From Tetrastigma voinierianum (taxonomy: Eukaryota > Streptophyta > Magnoliopsida > Vitales > Vitaceae), in NCBI GenBank assembly GCA_016808115.1, contig JAEQBH010000133.1:1-64000 (forward strand): a stretch of 64,000 nucleotides of DNA. The letters run 5' to 3'. The position numbers were made by a program, and so were the translations under genes. This document shows, in pieces, positions 13,366 through 24,412 of this stretch. How positions within the stretch are numbered: position 1 is the first letter of the stretch; the number at the start of each line of letters is the position of its first letter. The notes under the pieces are model-generated. The model had not been told where the DNA came from, did not search any database, and was given only the letters and a program-made list of their open reading frames with translations.

Positions 13366-13449
13366 AATGACATTGCTATTAGGTCCTCCAGGTTCTGGAA
13401 GACACCCTCTTATTGGCACATTGGCTGGAAAGCTTGATCCCAATCTAAG
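13366..13449 (+). pseudogene. PDR pseudogene exon 4: degenerate NBD1 Walker A
   Basis: The exon reads MTLLLGPPGSGRHPLIGTLA and continues to LDPNLR. Working PDR proteins carry a GK(T/S)T-type phosphate-binding loop here. In this copy the lysine position is arginine and the next position is histidine, so ATP binding at this site should fail even if the frame were open. Confidence 0.85.
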
Positions 13450-14570
13450 GTTGAAGAAGCTGACTAGTATTCCTTATTCTTCATCCATGCTTGGGTTTTT
13501 TTTAATCTCATATCCAATTTAAAAACTGAAAATTCCTTCTTCAGGTTATGGGAAGGGTGACATACAACGGCCATGGCATGAATGAGTTTGTGCCCCAGAG
13601 AACTGCAGCCTATATCAGCCAACATGATATCCATATTGGAGAAATGACTGTAAGGGAAACCTTGGCATTCTCTGCAAGATGCCAGGGTGTTGGTGATCGA
13701 TATGGTTAGTCTAAACCATTGCCTTTGCTTTTATTTTCTCTGCCTTTTGTAGGTTGTGAATGTGGTTTTATCACATATCCATAGGCTAGGAAATTGACTC
13801 TTATTTTTTCCATCCAAAGACATGTTAGCAGAGCTCTCAAGAAGAGAGAAAGCAGCAAATATTAAGCCTGATCCTGATCTTGATGTCTTCATGAAGGTGA
13901 GACTGAATCTACTTTTAGAGAAATTTAACCAGTTCTTCAGGAATTGAGCTATTTGCTTTTAGTGAACATGGATATTACTCCTTTCCACAAGTCATTTAAT
14001 AAATTCTGGCATAGATAGGCAAAAAATGGCTTTGTATTGTTTGTGTTCTGTCTGTCCTGGAGTTTGATTCTCATTCTTTTTATTACTCAAGTGAATGGTT
14101 TGATTTCAATCAAATTTGTGAATTTTATGCTATGTCAGAATCTTTGATCTATGAAATTTCTGTATGTACTGAAGTTGCTTTAAATGGTTGACATTTTCAT
14201 TATTGGATTTAAATATATCAGGCAGCAGCGACAGAAGGTCAGAAGGAAAATGTTGTCACTGATTACACATTGAAGGTATTATAACCGTAAAACTTTGAAC
14301 GATGGGATAAGATTTCTGAGAAACTTGATTCTGATTCATAAATTGTTTGTTTTTCCTTACATTTCAATCCACAGATTCTGGGACTAGACATCTGCGCAGA
14401 TACCATGGTAGGAGATGAGATGATGAGGGGTATCTCTGGAGGACAAAGGAAGCGCGTCACAACAGGTGGGAGAATCTGGCTTCTAATTTGATGAAAAAAC
14501 AAAGTCAAATTAGATTTTTTTTGTTCATTAATGTAATTATATTCAATTATGTGAAATATATGAATAACAG

Positions 14571-14869
14571 GTGAGATGCTGGTCGGACCATCAAAGGCAC
14601 TGTTCATGGATGAGATATCTACTGGTTTGGACAGCTCAACAACTTATCAAATTGTCAATTCTCTCAAGCAATCCATCCACATTCTGAATGGGACAGCTGT
14701 CATCTCTCTCCTCCAGCCCGCCTGAGGACTTACAATCTTTTTGATGACATCATTCTCCTCTCTGATAATCAGATTGTTTATCAGGGTCCTCGTGAAGATA
14801 TTAGCGAATTTTGAATCCATGGGCTTCAGATGTCCTAAAAGGAAGGGTGTGGCAGACTTCCTGCAAGAA
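14571..14869 (+). pseudogene. PDR pseudogene exon 9: NBD1 Walker B and D-loop, then frameshifts
   Basis: ALFMDEISTGLDSS (Walker B plus D-loop) and the helix that follows are preserved. A one-base loss then brings a stop at 14,723-14,725, and a second indel gives another stop near 14,810. The coding sequence after the breaks is still recognisable (FDDIILLSDNQIVYQGPRED), so the disruption is point-like and not a large deletion. The exon ends at CAAGAA before a GTGAGT donor. Confidence 0.85.
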
Positions 14870-16584
14870 GTGAGTGCCAATCTAGCTTTACAGCCTTTTG
14901 TATCTTCTGTTTTTGTTTTTGGTTCTTTCCCAAAAGAAAAAAATGACAGAAACGAAGAGCTTTTCAAAAATTCATTACCAGGTAACATCTAGGAAAGATG
15001 GGCCCAGTATTGGACACACAAAGTAGAGCCTTTTAGTTTTGTCACTGTCAAGGGTTGCAAAGAATTCCATTCATTTCACATTGAATGAAAATTAGGAGAT
15101 GAGCTTGCATCACCATTCTAGAGCAAGACGAAGCGCAAACAACTACTGGCAAAACCTATGGTGTTAGAAAGAAGGAGCTGTTGAAGGCCAACATGTCAAG
15201 AGAGTACTTGCTGATGAAGAGGAACTCGTTTGTCTATATTTTCAAGCTCACCCAAGTGAGTATTATTATTATTATTATCGATACTTATAACTATTGCTTT
15301 TTACTTTTTATATGTGATCCATGTGTTTATTATTTTTATTTCTGTTTTTAGCTCATAGTAATGGCTGTGGTCTGATGACACTCTTCTAAGAACTGAGATG
15401 CACAAGGAATTCAACAGATGATGGAGGCATCTACACAGGTGCTTTGTTCTTCACTGTTGTAATGATCATGTTTTAATGAGATAAGCAGAACTTTGCCATG
15501 TCGATTACAAAACTTCCGTCTTTTACAAGCAAGAGACCTACTCTTCTATCACACTTGGGCATATGCTCTTCCCACATGGGTCCTCAAGATCCCCATCACA
15601 TTCATTGAAGTTGGTGTTTGGGTGTTCATCACTTATTATGTCATTGGATTTGATCCAAATGTTGGAAGGTAAAAGTAAAAAAATTAAGAAGTTGCAGAAA
15701 CTCATCTGGATTTCTTTTATATGTTTTCTCTCTTCCAAAATTATTAATGCTAAATAATACATCTTCTTATTGCAGGTTGTTTAGACAGTATCTTCTCCTC
15801 TTGCTTGTTAATCAGATGGCATCTGCATTGTTTCGATTTATAGCAGCAGCTGGTAGAAACATGATTATTACCAAACACATTTGGTCATTACTGCTACTTA
15901 TATATGGCATTGGGTGGTTTCATCACCAATCTCATGGTATGATGAGGAAATATATATATTTTTAAATGAGTCAGAACTTTCTTGTGCATAAACCCAAATA
16001 ATAAATTTTGTTGTCCTTTTTGTGTTTAGTCAATGCAGATGATGTTAAGAAATGAATGGATTTAGGGTTATTGGTCTTCCCCCTCTAATGTATGCACAGG
16101 AGAATGCAATTATAGTGAAATGAATTCCTTGGGAAGAGTTGGAACAAAGTAAGTTCTTGAATTTTCCCTTGAATATTAGGGTTTATTTTATGTGTCAGTA
16201 GCTGATGATTATATGTGTTTTTTATTTCCCAGAATGTTTATTCAACAGATCCTTGGGTCGAGTGTGCACTCTAGGTGGATTCTTCACAGATGCATACTGG
16301 TACTGGATAGGAACTGGGGCACTTCTTGGATACATATTTGTCTTCAATATCTGTTACACTTTATGCCTCAAGTACCTAAATCGTGCGTATCTTTTTCTTC
16401 TCTAAATTGAAACTCCTGAAAAGAGGGGCTGTGTGTATTAATATTGTGCAAATTGTGCAGCATATGAGAAGCCTCAAGCTGTTATAACTGAAGAGTCTGA
16501 CAATGCCGAAACTGGAGGTAAGATAAATGACTCTATTGACAATACCAAAACTGTATCTACTGGTGATGAAAACTAATATATGGT

Positions 16585-16604
16585 GTATGCATGCATGCAT
16601 GCCT
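16585..16604. repeat. Short (GCAT)n tract in a PDR intron
   Basis: A TATGCATGCATGCATGCATG tetranucleotide repeat within the intron between PDR exons 15 and 16. Confidence 0.85.
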
Positions 16605-16920
16605 GCTTTCCTTAGTTTGACTCGGTTTGTCATTGGACTGCACATGTTTTTATGGCTCACTAGGTTACACTTAACATGCATAGAGAGGGGAGAGGGAAGT
16701 GGCATGAAGTCAGTGCTGAGGCTAACCATAATAAGAAGAAAGGAATGGTTCTTCCATTCCAACTCCATTCTATCACCTTTGATGATATTAGATACTCAGT
16801 TGACATGCCAGAGGTAACGCCGTATCCATTCAAAAGATGACTTATGTTTTAGCAGCTTTGAAGTTTTTTCATGATGTACTACAAAACAAAATAGCCTAGT
16901 TATTTAAAATGAACTTGCAG

Positions 16921-17253
16921 GAAATGAAAAGTCAGGGTGCCCTTGAAGACAGATTGGAACTTCTGAAGGGGGTAAGTGGTGCTTTCAGGCCCGGTGTTCT
17001 TACAGCTCTGATGGGTGTCAGCGGGGCTGGTAAAACCACTCTCATGGATGTACTGGCTGGTCGGAAAACTGGTGGATATATTGAGGGTAACATCACTATT
17101 TCTGGCTACCCAAAGAAGCAGGAGACCTTTGCTCGAATTTCAGGATACTGTGAGCAGAACGACATTCACTCTCCACATGTTACTATCTATGAGTCCTTGC
17201 TCTACTCAGCTTGGCTGCGGTTGCCTTCTGATGTGAATTCTGAAACCAGAAAG
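16921..17253 (+). pseudogene. PDR pseudogene exon 17: intact NBD2 Walker A
   Basis: This is the best-preserved exon, about 111 codons open from the splice acceptor at 16,920 to a GTGGG donor. It carries the full Walker A loop GVSGAGKTTL, the GRKTGGYIEG stretch and the Q-loop region ISGYCEQNDIHSP. It has no frame break, in contrast to NBD1. Confidence 0.9.
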
Positions 17254-17544
17254 GTGGGAGTTTCCTGCATTGTTTCAATATTTTTCCCAGAATTGATTTT
17301 TCATACTTTGTTCTAGTTTGGATTGATCTTCACCTCAGAAGAAGAGCTGGTTTAAATTTCTTTGACTGATAATTTGGTGAAGTTCATGCAAACTAATGGT
17401 AGCCAATGTTGCACCCATTAATCAATCCATTTAAAAAGACTAGATAAACCTCTTCACAATCTGCTGACAGAAGAGTCACCAAGCAGGTCAATCAGTGTTA
17501 TTGATCATTTGCATCGATTAACTTATCCATTCTTATGGCTGCAG

Positions 17545-17832
17545 ATGTTCATTGAGGTCATGGAGCTTGTGGAACTGACCCCATTGAGGGATGCACTAGT
17601 TGGGTTGCCAGGTGTAAATGGTCTCTCAACTGAGCAGCGCAAGAGGCTGACAATTGCGGTTGAGCTTGTAGCAAATCCTTCAATAATATTCATGGATGAA
17701 CCAACTTCAGGGTGAATACAAGGCTGTTTCTGTGTCGTTATGAGAACAGTCAGGAACACGGTGGACACAGGAAGAACAGTTGTGTGCACCATCCATCAGC
17801 CAAGTATTGACATATTCGAAGCCTTTGATGAG
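17545..17832 (+). pseudogene. PDR pseudogene exon 18: NBD2 signature and Walker B, then stop
   Basis: It keeps the PDR-type ABC signature region GLSTEQRKRLTIAVELVANP and Walker B IIFMDEPTSG. Immediately after TSG, base losses turn the expected D-loop (usually LDAR...) into a TGA stop at 17,713. The frame is recoverable further on (TVRNTVDTGRT, CTIHQPSIDIFEAFDE), showing the lesion is small. Confidence 0.88.
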
Positions 17833-19895
17833 GTAGGAAAGATTAATGGATGGAAAGAATTTATAGTTTCTAGTCTTTGATCTTCGCATATGAGTATTGA
17901 ATATTTAAATTGGATTTGTAGTTGCTCTTGATGAAGCGTGGAGGACAAGAGATATATGTGGGACCACTGGGTAGACATTCTTCCCATCTGATAAATTATT
18001 TTGAGGTAAGCTGTCATGGTAAGTAAAACCTATATGCAGAGAATACTTCAGTTTGAGTTCATTTTATGTTAAGTGTTCAATATATATGACTTGCTTTCGG
18101 AAAGGGGATTCAAGGAGTCAACAAAAATCAAAGATGGTTATAACCTGCAACTTGATGCTGGAAGTTAGCACTTTGGCACAAGAAGTGATTTTGGGGGTTG
18201 ATTTTCATGAAGCATATAAAAATTCGGACCTATACAGGTGATTCATCTTATGTTATCTAACTACATTGTTAGATTGAAAAGTCATGCAAGCATCCTAATT
18301 TTCCTCATGAAAGTTTAAATCAGAAACCTTTTCTAACAAGTGACATGTGTTTCAGGAGAAACAAAGATTTAATTAAAGAACTGAGCCAACCTGTTCCTGG
18401 TACAAAAGACCTTAATTTCCTTAACACTAATACTCTCTCACAGCCCCTTCTTCACCCAATTTTTGGCATGCTTATGGAAACAAGGTTGGTCATATTGGCG
18501 CAACCCACCATACACGGCAGTGAGATTTCTCTTCACAACTTTCATAGCCTTGATGTTTGGAACAATGTTCTGGGATCTTGGCACTAAGAGGTAATTTAAT
18601 GTTGGGTTCAAAAATTAGAGAACATCAATTTTAATTTATACTTCACGTGGTAAATTGCAGGACAAGGCAACAAGATCTGTTTAATGCAATGGGTTCTATG
18701 TATGCTGCTGTTCTCTTCCTTGGGGTTCAGAATGCCCAATCAGTGCAGCCAGTCATCGTAGTTGAACGAACCGTCTTTTACAGAGAAAGAGCTGCTGGAA
18801 TGTATTCAGCTCTCCCATATGCATTTGGACAGGTAACTTTTTTTTTTCTTTTTTATGCTATATACTTTGTATATGCATTATAATTTTTGCATTTTAGTAA
18901 TCAAATATATTTTCTTGTTGCAGGCTCTAGTTGAGATTCCATATACCTTGCCTGCTGTGGTGTGTGTATGGTGTCATAGTTTAGTAATGATTGATTCGAA
19001 TGGACAGCAGCTGTTCTTCTGGTATCTTTTCTTCATGTTCTTCACTTTGCTGTACTTCACCTTCTATGCATGATGGCAGTGGCTGCCACAATTAAATCAA
19101 CACATTGCTTCCATAGTTGCCGCAGCATTTTATGGATTATGGAAATCCTCTTTCTGGTTTTATAGTGCCATGTAACAAGTTCTCAACCTGTGATGAAGTA
19201 ATGACAATTTTCCTTCACATGGACATAGAAATTACTCATTTTGTTGCATTTCTTCCCTTGATGAATTCAGAGAATCCCCCTTGTAGTGGAGATGGTACTA
19301 TTGATAATATGTCCAGTTGAGCTGATTCCTTGTATGGATTGGTTACATCACAGTTCGGAGATATACAAGAAAACTACTTGACCTTCTTCTTTCCTTCCTC
19401 TCTCTGGATGCAAATGCATCAAGTAAGGGCATACTTCGCCATATTTTGATTCAAACATGATTTCCTGGGAGTAGTTGCAGCTGTTGTTGTTGCCTTCGTG
19501 TTGCTTTTCTTCTTCATCTTTGCCTATGCCATTAAGGCATTAAACTTCCAAAGGCGATAAGAAGTCCTGGGAAGCATGAGTTCTTCTGGTTGGTTAATGT
19601 ACGTGTTGTGTAACCTTTTTCAATTCAACATTTGATTGTAAGATGAAAAAAAAGGTTTTGTTCTTTGTACTGTACTAGGATGTTAAATTCTTTTCTGGCT
19701 TTAGTTTGTTCTCCCAATTTTATGTTATTCGAAATTGTAGACAGTAATAAAACTATAAGCAATTCTTTCATCCTTGTCCCTCGAACAATTCTAGATAGTT
19801 ATGATGGAGTTCAGGCTTTCTTGAGAAAGTTTTGTTTCCAATATTTCTGATGTTTTTTGTGACCCGAATTCTTTCTCCTTATTTGCATGTACCAG

Positions 19896-20620
19896 ACACT
19901 TCTTCTTGATGTGACCCTTTTTCTTACAGTAATTGCATTCTATTAGAATTTATGGATTTTGACATTTTCCTCTGTTCTTCACCAGAATTCTTCTCTTACA
20001 GCCTACCATACAAACAAGTTATCTCCATGCGCTTCAGGCCCTACAATTAATTGCTTCATTTTCTCCTTAGAAAACAGAGCCTTATAGACTTCATTTAGGG
20101 TTAGGGTATCACGACTATATAAACAGCCTCCTAAATTCGCATACGACCAGGAAGCCGAACATAACAACATTAACCCTAGATCTTCTTCATATTTAACCTC
20201 CAAAGTTTCTAGATCTGCAACAATTTCTTTAAAGGTCGTAAGATGCTCTTCTAAATACGTACCTTCTGCCATACGATGTGAATACAATGGCTACTTCAAG
20301 TGCAACTTACTCGTAAGACTTTTCGTCATGCACAACTCTTCCAACTTCAGTCATAACGCATCGGCAGTCTTCTCCTTTAGAATGTCTTGCAAAATCTGAT
20401 TCGATAAATGAGGTGAATATGAGATAGTGTTTTACGATCCTTACGTTCTTTTTCCTCTTTTGTCAATGAGGATGGCATCTTGTCAAGCCTCTAGTGCCTT
20501 CATCCAAATCCATCCCGCCGAGCACAATGCATTCCTAACTTGCCACAATGTAACCGTATTGTGATCTAACAAGGGAATTTCGAATTTCATGGTTGCCATT
20601 GATAAGATCGGAAAAAACCT
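19896..20620 (-). pseudogene. Copia gag fragment (inverted)
   Basis: Minus-strand gag of the inverted Copia element, which would package element RNA. The longest open piece is 20,003-20,287 (EGTYLEEHLTTFKEIVADLE, then LYSRDTLTLNEVYKALFSKE), typical of UBN2-type gag. A CX2CX4HX4C zinc knuckle (CNYCKKKGHIKKKC) is intact at 19,896-19,937, close to the inversion breakpoint. The frame is interrupted between these pieces. Confidence 0.85.
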
Positions 20621-20623
20621 AAT

Positions 20624-20636
20624 GGCTATGATACCA
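20624..20636 (-). other. Primer binding site (tRNA-iMet type), inverted
   Basis: On the minus strand it reads TGGTATCATAGCC, two bases downstream of the LTR end. It matches the TGGTATCAGAGC primer site of plant retroelements with one or two changes. Confidence 0.8.
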
Positions 20637-20638
20637 CT

Positions 20639-20803
20639 TGTTATGATCAATGACACAATAAAGAAATGCGAAAATAAAGAAAGACACAAGATTTACGTGG
20701 AAGCCCTTGCGGGGAAAAACCACGGGTAGAGGAGAAAGCTTCACTATCAATTTGAGAGAGAATTACAAAGTGCGGCCCATAGGGAATAAACCCTAATGTG
20801 TTT
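20639..20803 (-). repeat. Inverted partial LTR of the same Copia element
   Basis: Reverse complement of the last ~165 bp of the 24,065-24,407 LTR, ending in TGTTATGATC on the plus strand. The match stops at about 20,803, where the pol segment in plus orientation begins. Confidence 0.9.
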
Positions 20804-23800
20804 TTGGGAACAAATAAGGAGAGAAATCAGAAATCGATGAGTGTTTCAGGAATTAGATCGACCGGTGGAGAACTTTGGTTGCTTTTGCATGTTGATTTGA
20901 GAGTTGGTGAGAATTGGATTTTAGATTCTGGTTGTACGTTTCACATAACTCCTAATCGATCAAGTTCTTTACATACTTTAACCTCAGGTATAAAGGTGCG
21001 ATTTTGATGGGTACTACCGCATCTTATAAGGTGCAGCGTGTATTGTGAAAATTCACATTAAGATGTTTGATAGAGTAGTTCGTACTCTTGGTGACGTCAG
21101 ACATGTTCCTAATTTGAAAAGGAATTTGATATCCTTAAGTACTCTTGACGCAAAAGGGTACAAGTACACTGGTAAAGGTGGAGTTATGAAGATTAGTAAA
21201 GGAGCCCTAATTACGATGAAGGGTCATCAAAAGACAACCATGTTATATGTTCTACAGGGTTCCACTATTACAGATGTCGTTTGTTGCAGCCCCTGCTCAT
21301 TGTTAGAGGATGATATTACTGCTTGGCACATGTGTCTTGGGCAGACATGTGTGAGGCAAAAACGGCTGGTAGAGTTGAGTAGAAGAGGACTTCTAGATGG
21401 GCAAAAAACAAGTAAGTTACAGTTTTGTGAGAATTGGGCTTTTGGGAAACAGAAACGAGTTAGATTCTCTTCAGGAATTCATAAGTCAAAGGGGCCGCTT
21501 GATTATCTACATCTAGATGTTTAGGGACTTGCAAAAGTCTCTTCTATGGGAGGTACTACTTATATGTTGACAATCATTGATGATTTCTCATGTAAGGTAT
21601 GGGTATTCTTCCCGAATTAAAAGTGATGTGTTTTCAAATATCAAGGATTGGAAAGACAATGATCGAGAAGCAAACAACAGGAGGTAGTGAAGTGTCTTCG
21701 CATTGATAATGGGTTAGAGTTTTGTTATGATAAGCTTAACAATCTTTTGCAAGAAAGAGAGGAATTGTAAGACATTGCAAAGCTTCTCGCCATACTCCAC
21801 AACATAATGGTAGCAGAAATGTATGAATAGGACTTTGATGGAGAAGGTCACCCATGCTCTCTCACTGCCAAGTAAAGTCTTTTTAGGCAGAAGTCGCATC
21901 CACTGCATGTTATTTGATCAACCGTTCTCCCTCAGTTGTTATAGAGAAGAAGAATCCTTAAGAGGTATGGTTTGCAACCCTACTTATTTAGATTTGAAAA
22001 TTTCGATGCCCTCGCATATGCCCATGTTGATAATGGGAAGTTGTGATAGATAAATGAAGTGTATTTCTTGGTTATAACCGTGTGAAAGGCTATAAATTGT
22101 GGTGTCTAGAAACCAAGAAATTGCTAATTAGTAGAGATGTGATTTTGATGAGATCTCCATGATTTAGGTCTTAGTCTTCTAAAGACTCTGTTGAGACTAT
22201 GCGTAGAGTTGATAAACATGGAGTCGCATTTGCTCTCGTTCCTAATTTAGATGTGCGGAGTGTTCCTGCAACTTCATTTCCAATGCAATAGTATTCTATT
22301 GCTAGAGATGGAGAGATGAGGACTATTAAGCCACCACATAAACATGATGAAGCTGATTTGGTTGCATATGCCTTGAGTGTAGTAGATAATATTGAGTCTA
22401 GTACTGAAGAGCCATCCACTTATGAAGAGGCAGTAAGTTGTAGTGATTTGGGGAAGTGGATGATTGCTATGCAAGAAGAGATGGAGTCTCTTCATAAAAA
22501 TGGGACATGGGACATGGTGAGGCTACCTAAAGGGAGGAAATCCATTTGATGCAAATGTGTGTTCAAGAATAAAGAAGGCACAAATGTGAGCTGAGAAATG
22601 TAAGTGGGTACAAGGCAAGACTATACTAAAGGTTATAGTCGATTCCGTGTGTTAAGACTTCACATATGTATTCCGTGGTGAAGAATAACTCCACTTTGGT
22701 GCTTTGCTCGGGATTGTGGATTTTCATGATTACGAGCTTTCTGAGCAGCTTGGATGTGAAGATTGCATTTTTAGATGGGGAGCTTCAGGAGGACATCTAT
22801 ATGCAGCAGCCAGAGGGTTTTACAGCTTCAGGTAAGAAGGACTATGTTTGCCTACTTAAGAGGTCTCTTTATGGTTTGAAATAGTCTCCTAGACAATGGT
22901 ATAAGAGATTTGACTCATTCATGATCTCTCATGATTTTAAGAGGAGTAGCTTTGATAGTTGTGTCTACTTCAAACGATGCAATGACGAGTCACTTATGTA
23001 TCTGTTCTTATATGTTGATGGCATGCTAATAGTAACTAAGAGTAAAGAAGAGATAAGAACTGTAAAAGCACAACTTAATAATGAGTTTGAGATGAAAGAT
23101 CTAGGAACAACCAAGAAGATACTTGGGATGGAGATTCTAAGGGATAGAGTGGCAGGAAGATTATCCTTGAGTTAGAAAGGATATATTGAAAAGGTGCTTC
23201 ATAGGTTCAACATGCAAAATGCAAAGCCTGTTACTACTCCACTTGTAGCTCATTTCAGACTTTCATCTGCCCTATGTCCACAGTCAGATGAGGAGGTTGA
23301 CTACATGTCTAGAGTACCATATTCGGAAAAGCATGGGTTATTCGATGTATGCCATGGTGTGTTCGTGTCCAGATTTGGCCTATGTAGTCGCACAGTACAT
23401 GGAAAACCTCGACAATGAACATTGGAAAGTAGTGTAGTGGATCATGTGATACTTGCGTGGATCCAGTAGTGTTTGTTTGCAATTTGCAAGACTAAAGATG
23501 GAGTTGCAAAGGTACGCCGACTTCGATTGTTGAAGATCTTGATAGCAGGGAGATTCCTTACAAGATACGTGTTCACCATCGAGGTCAGGCTCTTAATTGA
23601 AAGTTACCTTCATCTCTATAGTAGCTTTGTCAACTATAGAGGCAGAGCACATGGCGCTACATATTTGTGGCCCTTGGTTGAAGGGATTGTTTGGGGAGCT
23701 AAGTGATTGGGTCATGGATCGCACATTGTTTTGGTGATAGCTAGAGTGCTATATTTTCACCAAAGATTAGATGTTTCCATGAGAGGACTACGATATCTAT

Positions 23801-23960
23801 GTGAGGTATCATTTTGTGTATGAGATTATTACTCGTGGTGACATTGTTGTGAGTAAAGTCGGAATCCAAGACAATCCTCCAGATATGATTGAGTCACTTC
23901 TTATAGCCAACTTTGTGCATTGTCTGGGAACTTCAGCGGGACTTGGTTAATGAAGCTTCT
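20804..23960 (+). pseudogene. Copia pol (PR-INT-RT-RNase H), broken
   Basis: Decayed polyprotein in domain order. Protease: WILDSGCTFHITP, DSG at 20,924-20,932. Gag-pre-integrase: 21,300-21,520 (WHMCLGQ, where the family has WHMRLGH, so a zinc-binding histidine is lost). Integrase core: about 21,480-22,000. RT: about 22,400-23,200 with LDGELQEDIYMQQPEGF. RNase H: about 23,280-23,960. The RT active-site box is YVDG (23,011-23,022) instead of YVDD, losing a metal-binding aspartate. Many stops and frameshifts separate the blocks. Confidence 0.88.
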
Positions 23961-24064
23961 TTGCCTCGGGGGGCTTTGTTGTGGAAGATGAGTATAATTT
24001 GATCTTATTTGAGATATGGGTCATCATGGCTCAAGAGGATGGGGAACTGTGGTCATGTGGAGAT

Positions 24065-24407
24065 TGTTGTTTTTTGTGACCCGAATTTGTTTTTTGGCTT
24101 ATGTCCTACCCGAAGGCCCGTGGTGCGATTTTTGTGAAAAGAAAAAGTTGAGAAAAAAAAAGGTATTTGTTGTGGTAGTAGAGGGGTTGTGAGGGCTTGC
24201 CCTTGCGCTGTGGACCTTTCTGCTTTGGTATTTTCGTTATATAAACACATTAGGGTTTATTCCTTATGGGTCGCACTTTGTAATTCTCTCTCAAATTGCT
24301 AGTGAAGCTTTCTCCTCTACCTGTGGTTTTTTCCCGTAAGGACTTCCACGTAAATCTTGTGTTTTTCTTTATTTTCGTATTTTTTTATTGTGCCATTGAT
24401 CATAAAA
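24065..24407 (+). repeat. Right (3') LTR of the inverted Copia element
   Basis: It starts TGTTGTTTTTTGTGACCCGA and ends GATCATAAAA (the inverted copy ends GATCATAACA). It includes TATATAAACACATTAGGG and the ACTTCCACGTAAATCTTGTG block that also appears reverse-complemented at 20,639-20,803. Confidence 0.9.
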
Positions 24408-24412
24408 ATTTC

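Larger units (their letters stand above)
12482..19560 (+). pseudogene. PDR-type ABC transporter (ABCG full-size), disabled
   Basis: This is the whole intron-exon body of a pleiotropic-drug-resistance ABC transporter, a plasma-membrane exporter family with the order NBD1-TMD1-NBD2-TMD2. About 24 exons can be traced: 12482-12803, 12943-13063, 13155-13243, 13366-13449, 13545-13704, 13820-13896, 14222-14275, 14375-14465, 14571-14869, 14982-15255, 15352-15668, 15776-15936, about 16038-16148, 16233-16382, 16461-16517, about 16684-16813, 16921-17253, 17545-17832, 17922-18005, 18105-18237, 18356-18590, 18661-18832, 18924 to about 19180, and 19271-19560. Most junctions keep GT-AG. The start reads MATADNYRASG and the end NFQRR-stop. 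Breaks include a stop at 12,647 in exon 1, a stop at 14,723 in NBD1, frameshifts in the TMD1 exons, a stop at 17,713 just after Walker B of NBD2, a frameshift near 18,120 and a stop at 19,071. Because introns are kept, this is a decayed gene copy and not a retrocopy. Confidence 0.93.
19843..24412 (+). mobile_element. Copia LTR retrotransposon with internally inverted 5' third
   Basis: The element proper is 19,848-24,407, flanked by a perfect 5-bp target duplication ATTTC (19,843-19,847 and 24,408-24,412). The right LTR (24,065-24,407) is complete. The left LTR keeps only its first 23 bp in plus orientation (TGATGTTTTTTGTGACCCGA and three more bases). From about 19,871 to 20,803 everything is reverse-complemented: zinc knuckle, gag, primer site, then the end of the LTR. 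Plus-strand protease, integrase, RT and RNase H follow, out to the right LTR. The paired target duplication indicates one insertion that was rearranged afterwards, with about 150 bp of the left LTR lost. All coding parts carry stops and frameshifts. It lies 287 bp downstream of the PDR stop codon. Confidence 0.9.

Noticed and set aside
17015..17236. Second frame across PDR exon 17
   Set aside because: A shadow of the NBD2 exon in another frame.
12482..19560. Processed retrocopy origin for the PDR pseudogene
   Set aside because: About 23 introns with GT-AG borders remain, and there is no genomic poly-A tail or flanking duplication.
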